DNA from: Desulfobacteraceae bacterium
Lineage (GTDB): Bacteria; Desulfobacterota; Desulfobacteria; Desulfobacterales; Desulfobacteraceae
Direction of reading: 5' to 3'
Length of the DNA: 9,738 nt
Assembly (NCBI GenBank): GCA_030638935.1
Contig: DAOWDR010000747.1
Span: 1-9,738, forward strand
Numbering within the stretch: the first letter of the stretch is position 1; every line of letters starts with the position of its first letter. A program made the translations under genes and the position numbers. The notes under the pieces were generated by a model. The model was given only the letters and a program-made list of their open reading frames with translations, was not told the origin of the DNA and did not search any database. Of this stretch, positions 5,589 through 9,738 are shown piece after piece.

Positions 5589-7940
5589 ATGGAAAATAAT
5601 AACCCGGCCCAACCGTTCAAATCATTGGTCAGCCTTGATCCGTTACTTGCTTTCTGGGAAAAAAATCTGGTACCGAAATGCTCCCATATGAGGTCCATGT
5701 TTAGCGAATTAATGGAAAAAATAAGCCAAATTCCTGAAATCCAGGGCCCCATAAAGGATATTAGCATCTTAAACAGATACCATGATATCCTCAGACCATT
5801 GATGAGTCCTGTATTTCCGGCTGCCTCCTTTAACAGCGAAATCATGGGTGCTCTGACCCCCTGCACCTTTGAGCCTTTTTTTGTAACCCCTGAATTCCAG
5901 CGGTTATTCCTTGATAATGACAATTTTTTAAAAGCCACCATAAGAAAAAAGGTTGAAGCAGAAGCCTCAAAAAAGCTGTTGAAAATCTATTTCCTCATAT
6001 TGGAGCGGATATACGGGTTCAGCTGCCAGCGGCTTGAAAATATGGACATTAAAATTGTACCCGATGAAGAAACCGGGCTGGCACGTTATTTCGGGGTAAC
6101 CGCAGACTTTCAATTTGTCCGGATAACTCCACTGTACAGCCCTGAAGAGTTATCTGAAAAAGACCGGCATGAAATCACAAACAATCTTACGGATATTGAT
6201 ATACTGGCCAAATACATTGATCTAAGCCGGTTCGAAATTACAGGATTTACAATTGTAAGGGCCCTGGATGTAACTCAATCCGAAGTGATTTCCGCCCTTG
6301 AAAAGGATTTGATTGACCAGGAGGCCATCTTTTCTTCCGAGGGAATCAAGCACCTGGAATCCAGGCTTCAGGTATTATTTCAACGGCCGGAAATAGCGGT
6401 TGGACTCGGTGCCCTCAAGGGGGATCAGGTGATGATCATCAAAAATGACTGCGATTCCAATATCAACTGCCTCTTTTCCAACTCCCACCATATTAACCTG
6501 GATGAAATACAAGGGTCGGTCTGGATGCAGGCGGTTGAAAACAATGCTGTTCTTCGTGTGCCGGATCTTTCCCAAAAACCCGACCTGACTCCGGCCGAGG
6601 AACAGGCTGTTTCAGCCGGTATCCGCTCCATGCTGCTGTCTCCCCTGACCTACCAGGGTGAAATCATTGGAGTTCTTGAAATATTTACCACCTTTCCCAA
6701 TGAGCTGGGCCCCATTGATGCCATGCTGTTGGAACAGGTCACCCCCATTTTTTCAGGGGCCTTAAAAAGGGGAATGGATGAATTGAACAAACACGTTCAA
6801 TCCATTATCAAGGAAAAATGTACAGCGGTTCACTCCTCTGTTGAATGGAGGTTTGAAAAGGCGGCCATCGGCCATATGGAGCGCCTCCGCCACGGCAGTA
6901 CCACCTCTGAAATGGAACCCATCATTTTCAAGGATGTGGTGCCATTTTTTGGACAATCCGATATCCGGGGTTCTTCCCTGGCCCGGAATAAGGGAATCCA
7001 GCAGGACCTGACAGATCAGCTTAACCTGGCCCTTGGCATTGTTGAAACAGGCTCTATCCTTAGACCCTGGCCGATTTTACAGGAATATAAATACCGGATT
7101 CAAGCCAAAATACAGGAGATTATCGCCGGGGTTACCTCCAGCGACGAAAACCTGGTATTTTCACTCCTGAATAAAGAAATATTTCCCACCTTTGAAGATC
7201 TCAGGGGATTGGGATCCGATATTGCCGGGCAGATAGACCATTACACCTATTCCCTTGATCCTTCTACCGGCATGATCTACAATAAAAGAAAAGATTATGA
7301 AGAAAGCGTATCAAAACTCAACCATACCCTTTGCAGATTTTTGGAGCAGGAAGACAGCCTGATCCAAAATAATTTCCCCCATTATTTTGAAAAGCGTCAG
7401 ACCGACGGAGTGGATTACATGATGTATATCGGGGCATCCATGGTTGAAAGTCAGAAACTTGCCAATTTTCATATCCAGGACATGACCCTGTGGCAATTGA
7501 TGCTTTCCTGCGGCCTTGCCTGGCATACGGAAAAGATAAAACCAAAATTAAAAGTTCCTTTGGATACCTGCCACCTGATTCTTGTCAATCACGCCCCTTT
7601 GTCTATTCGATTCCGTTTTGATGAAAAACGGTTTGATGTGGACGGTGCCTATGATGTCCGCCAGGAAATCATAAAGTCCCGACTGGACAAAGCCTTGATA
7701 AAAGGCTCAGGGGAGAGGCTCACCCAGCCCAACAGGATAGCAGTGGTTTATTCCACTCCCCAGGAGGGAAAAGAGATCAGACAGCATATCAATTTTCTAA
7801 TGAGCATTGGTAAACTTGACAATGACCTTGAAATGATTGACCTTGACCTGCCGGATGTTCGGGGATTAAAAGCCCTCAGGGTGGGGGTAAACCTTAAATC
7901 CATGGCCGACAATAACATAATTGAGATGAAGGCAGGGTAA
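5589..7940 (+). CDS. Large soluble GAF-domain sensor protein
   Basis: This is a 783-residue protein with no signal peptide or membrane segment, so probably cytoplasmic. Residues about 235-395 form a GAF domain: a lead helix, FQRPEIAVGLGALKGDQVMII, then NNAVLRVPDLSQKP, GIRSMLLSPLTYQGEIIGVLEIF, and a closing helix. GAF domains bind small ligands such as cyclic nucleotides or haem, or mediate dimerisation. The regions on both sides (1-230 and 430-783) belong to no domain I can name. The later one contains FKDVVPFFGQSDIRGSS (447-463), a motif I recall from large GAF proteins of Bacteroidetes and Deltaproteobacteria. No kinase, GGDEF, EAL or HD-GYP output domain is visible, so it is not a complete one-protein signalling device. 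A nucleotide cyclase gene follows after 22 nt, and the GAF protein is therefore probably its partner or regulator. The GAF call is fairly sure. The ligand and output are unknown. Confidence 0.75.
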   Translation: MENNNPAQPFKSLVSLDPLLAFWEKNLVPKCSHMRSMFSELMEKISQIPEIQGPIKDISILNRYHDILRPLMSPVFPAASFNSEIMGALTPCTFEPFFVTPEFQRLFLDNDNFLKATIRKKVEAEASKKLLKIYFLILERIYGFSCQRLENMDIKIVPDEETGLARYFGVTADFQFVRITPLYSPEELSEKDRHEITNNLTDIDILAKYIDLSRFEITGFTIVRALDVTQSEVISALEKDLIDQEAIFSSEGIKHLESRLQVLFQRPEIAVGLGALKGDQVMIIKNDCDSNINCLFSNSHHINLDEIQGSVWMQAVENNAVLRVPDLSQKPDLTPAEEQAVSAGIRSMLLSPLTYQGEIIGVLEIFTTFPNELGPIDAMLLEQVTPIFSGALKRGMDELNKHVQSIIKEKCTAVHSSVEWRFEKAAIGHMERLRHGSTTSEMEPIIFKDVVPFFGQSDIRGSSLARNKGIQQDLTDQLNLALGIVETGSILRPWPILQEYKYRIQAKIQEIIAGVTSSDENLVFSLLNKEIFPTFEDLRGLGSDIAGQIDHYTYSLDPSTGMIYNKRKDYEESVSKLNHTLCRFLEQEDSLIQNNFPHYFEKRQTDGVDYMMYIGASMVESQKLANFHIQDMTLWQLMLSCGLAWHTEKIKPKLKVPLDTCHLILVNHAPLSIRFRFDEKRFDVDGAYDVRQEIIKSRLDKALIKGSGERLTQPNRIAVVYSTPQEGKEIRQHINFLMSIGKLDNDLEMIDLDLPDVRGLKALRVGVNLKSMADNNIIEMKAG

Positions 7941-7962
7941 GGGCCTCTGTTTTTTCAAATCC

Positions 7963-9405
7963 ATGGTAAAACCGATTAAAAAACGAGGTAAAAAAAACGG
8001 GGTAAGAGAAATCCTTTTAAAGGGGGTATTCTGGCGTATCCTTTTCATTGAAGCGGTCCTGCTTGTCTTTTCCCTTTTCTATAGATGGTTCACCCAGGAT
8101 GCAGGTCCCAATGATCTGTTCTGGTATGCCATCCGAATTATCCTTCTTGTAATAATTATAATTATTTTTATGATGGTCACCCTTAAAAAATTTCTCACAG
8201 ACAGAATTATCACCCCCCTTGAATCCCTTGCAACTGCCAACAAACAGATCCAGAAAGATTACTCCAGGATAGCTGAGATTAACCTGCCCCATAATTCCCC
8301 GGATGAAATCAAAACCATTGTCACCTCAAGGACTGCCATGCTCAGGCAGATCATAAAAGTTTCCGAAGAACGCCTGCATCTGGTCAACTTTATAAAAGAA
8401 ACATTTGGGCGGTATCTTTCCCAAAAAGTGGTGGAAGAGATCCTTACTTCCCCAGGGGGACACAAGCTTGGTGGAACCAGAAAGCAAGTGACTGTGCTCA
8501 TGTCTGACCTGAGGGGATTTACCAGCCTTTCAGAGACCCGTGATCCTGAGGAAATGGTTCAATTGCTAAACCGATATCTTGAAAAAATGTCCAAAATCAT
8601 TATTAAATACGACGGGACAATTGATGAAATCATCGGGGATGCGATCCTGGCGGTATTTGGTGCCCCAAAAAGCCATGACAATGACCCGGAAAGGGCAATT
8701 GCCTGTGCCATTGAAATGCAAAACTGCCTGGGCGTATTAAACAAAGAGGTAATTGAATCGGGATACCCATCCCTTGAAATGGGTATCGGCATAAATACCG
8801 GCAATGTTATTGTGGGAAATATCGGATCGGAAATCAGGATGAAGTACGGGATAGTCGGAGATGCGGTGAACCGGGCATCACGGATAGAATCCAACAGCAT
8901 CGGAGGCCAGGTGCTCATCGGAGAATCCACCTACAGCCAGGTCAATGCCAAAGCCAAAATAAAGGCCATGCCACCCCAGCATATCATGATGAAAGGCATG
9001 AAAAAACCATTGGTTTTTTATTCAGTTTCCGCCATGGAAACGGCAGATTATAAAATTGTCCTAAAGGGATCCATCCTCCCGGATACCCGACTTGCCATAA
9101 AGCTTTCCTTCCAGTGCTGGACCATCCAGAATAAAAGACTAAGTCCCCTCCCCATCCTCGGAGAAACACTGGCAATTGATGAGAGCAATATTTATGCAAC
9201 AACCACCCTTCCCATTGCCGGGTTCACAGACATTAAACTAAAATTTGACTTCTGTGTTGATGCCCATTGTTTTGATGATATATATGCCAAAGCCCTATCA
9301 ACTGAAATTGAACAAAATCAGCCCTGCACAAGGTTCAGTATCACTGCCATGGATGGCAAGGACCAGATAATCATCAAAAAATGGATGAAAGAAGCCTCCT
9401 CTTAA
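7963..9405 (+). CDS. Membrane-bound class III nucleotide cyclase, possibly a guanylate cyclase
   Basis: This 480-residue inner-membrane protein should convert a nucleoside triphosphate to its 3',5'-cyclic monophosphate. Two hydrophobic helices (about 22-40 and 56-75) flank a very short periplasmic loop. A HAMP-like linker (about 76-130) and FGRYLSQKVVEEIL (148-161) lead into the catalytic domain (about 174-355). Metal-binding residues are Asp182 (SDLRGFT) and Asp226 (IGDAILAVFGAP). The transition-state pair is Asn303 and Arg307 (VNRASR). The position normally Lys in adenylate cyclases is Glu222 (GTIDEIIGD) and the second purine-reading position is Gly296 (KYGIVGD). Glu for Lys is the change found in guanylate cyclases. 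Residues about 362-475 form an extra beta-rich domain whose DESNIYATTTLPI stretch faintly recalls PilZ but lacks its RxxxR. The start follows the GAF gene by 22 nt with no strong Shine-Dalgarno, suggesting coupling. Cyclase activity is likely and the substrate is uncertain. Confidence 0.9.
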   Translation: MVKPIKKRGKKNGVREILLKGVFWRILFIEAVLLVFSLFYRWFTQDAGPNDLFWYAIRIILLVIIIIIFMMVTLKKFLTDRIITPLESLATANKQIQKDYSRIAEINLPHNSPDEIKTIVTSRTAMLRQIIKVSEERLHLVNFIKETFGRYLSQKVVEEILTSPGGHKLGGTRKQVTVLMSDLRGFTSLSETRDPEEMVQLLNRYLEKMSKIIIKYDGTIDEIIGDAILAVFGAPKSHDNDPERAIACAIEMQNCLGVLNKEVIESGYPSLEMGIGINTGNVIVGNIGSEIRMKYGIVGDAVNRASRIESNSIGGQVLIGESTYSQVNAKAKIKAMPPQHIMMKGMKKPLVFYSVSAMETADYKIVLKGSILPDTRLAIKLSFQCWTIQNKRLSPLPILGETLAIDESNIYATTTLPIAGFTDIKLKFDFCVDAHCFDDIYAKALSTEIEQNQPCTRFSITAMDGKDQIIIKKWMKEASS

Positions 9406-9450
9406 GAGGAAAGAAGTGTCCTGCTGCCATTTCCAGCCTTTTCTCCTTGA

Positions 9451-9505
9451 CAAGAAAGACAAATTGTAATTGGATGTTTTCATATATTTTTTCTTGGGCA
9501 AATTT
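9451..9505 (+). terminator. Weak candidate terminator after the cyclase gene
   Basis: CAAGAAA (9451-9457) and TTTCTTG (9490-9496) can pair around a 32-nt loop, with an outer TTG/CAA, and are followed by a short T run. The loop is long and the stem AT-rich, so efficiency is doubtful. The remainder of the 9406-9532 gap shows no gene. Confidence 0.25.
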
Positions 9506-9532
9506 TTAATTAACAGGACTTTTTAAATCATC

Positions 9533-9738
9533 ATGAATCTTCCGTCTTTCTCTAATTCAGGATATCAAGCTAAGATTGGCAGGGCATTTTTTGCATGTTT
9601 ATTTCTGCTGGTATTCTCGGCCCATCTCAACCCTGCCCAGGAAAAAAAAAAGCACTAATGCCCTGGGGATGTCTTTTATCCTTGTTGAACCCGGGTCTTT
9701 CATGATGGGCAGCCCAAAGACAGAACAATTTCGCAATG
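9533..9738 (+). CDS. Secreted SUMF1/FGE-sulfatase family protein, partial, with apparent frameshift at an A10 run
   Basis: The gene begins at ATG 9533 with a typical signal peptide (MNLPSF..., hydrophobic core FFACLFLLVFSA at about 24-35, then NPAQ). It then enters ten A residues (9642-9651) and stops at TAA 9656-9658 after 41 codons. One frame over, the sequence continues as KSTNALGMSFILVEPGSFMM then GSPKTEQFRN to the window edge. This is the 'GM.F.lvpgGsFmMGS...E' start of the formylglycine-generating-enzyme/sulfatase-modifying-factor fold, also seen in EgtB, PvdO and many uncharacterised exported proteins. Nine or twelve A residues would join the two parts into one exported protein. No convincing alternative start exists upstream in the second frame; ATG 9669 would make a protein without export signal and without a good binding site. 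Whether the enzyme is a true formylglycine generator cannot be told, because its catalytic cysteines lie beyond the window. AGGA at 9515-9518 is a distant, weak ribosome site. Confidence 0.7.

Noticed and set aside
9397..9410. Perfect palindrome TCCTCTTAAGAGGA at the cyclase stop codon
   Set aside because: It has no loop and no T tract, so it is not an intrinsic terminator, and a 14-nt palindrome may arise by chance in coding sequence.
9447..9470. TTGACA before the SUMF1-family gene as a promoter
   Set aside because: No acceptable -10 lies at 16-18 nt. The nearest candidates are at about 12-13 or 30 nt.

Overview
This window looks like a chromosomal segment of a Gram-negative, anaerobic, motile bacterium. 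My best guess is a Desulfobacteraceae-type member of the former Deltaproteobacteria. That is an inference from the mix of families (GshB-like ATP-grasp, radical SAM, chemoreceptor, GAF protein plus class III cyclase, sulfatase-modifying-factor protein), the moderate GC content and the protein style. No rRNA, tRNA, insertion sequence or CRISPR array is visible.

Layout. (1) Positions 1-2950, minus strand: an operon read right to left, made of a GshB-like ATP-grasp ligase, an oligopeptide-type periplasmic binding lipoprotein, and the first 69 codons of a DppB-type ABC permease that runs off the left edge. The first two genes overlap by about 29 nt and the next two are 12 nt apart, so they are probably co-transcribed and translationally coupled. 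(2) Positions 2951-3173: a divergent promoter region with a near-perfect TGACAA...TTGTCA inverted repeat lying on overlapping -35 elements. A 41-codon open frame also lies here. (3) Positions 3174-4406, plus strand: a radical SAM enzyme whose cluster cysteines have CX4CX2C spacing. (4) Positions 4476-5390: a decayed methyl-accepting chemotaxis protein, with one in-frame TGA and an in-frame internal deletion that fuses part of the sensor domain directly to the tip of the signalling hairpin. (5) Positions 5391-5588: an intergenic region with a GC-rich inverted repeat, a good sigma70-type promoter and a strong ribosome binding site. (6) Positions 5589-9405: a two-gene unit of a large soluble GAF-domain protein and a membrane-bound class III nucleotide cyclase. 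The cyclase has guanylate-cyclase-like specificity residues (Glu for Lys, Gly for Asp) and an unexplained C-terminal beta-rich domain. (7) Positions 9533-9738: the start of a secreted SUMF1/FGE-family protein in which a run of ten A residues separates the signal-peptide frame from the enzyme-domain frame.

How the genes may work together. The minus-strand operon combines a peptide uptake system with a peptide-bond-forming ligase and shares a control region with the radical SAM enzyme, which suggests one regulated pathway that takes up, makes or modifies a small peptide-like compound. The GAF protein and cyclase probably form a sensor-output pair for cyclic nucleotide signalling. The strongest leads are the cyclase specificity residues, the shared divergent operator, and the A10 frameshift in the SUMF1-family gene.
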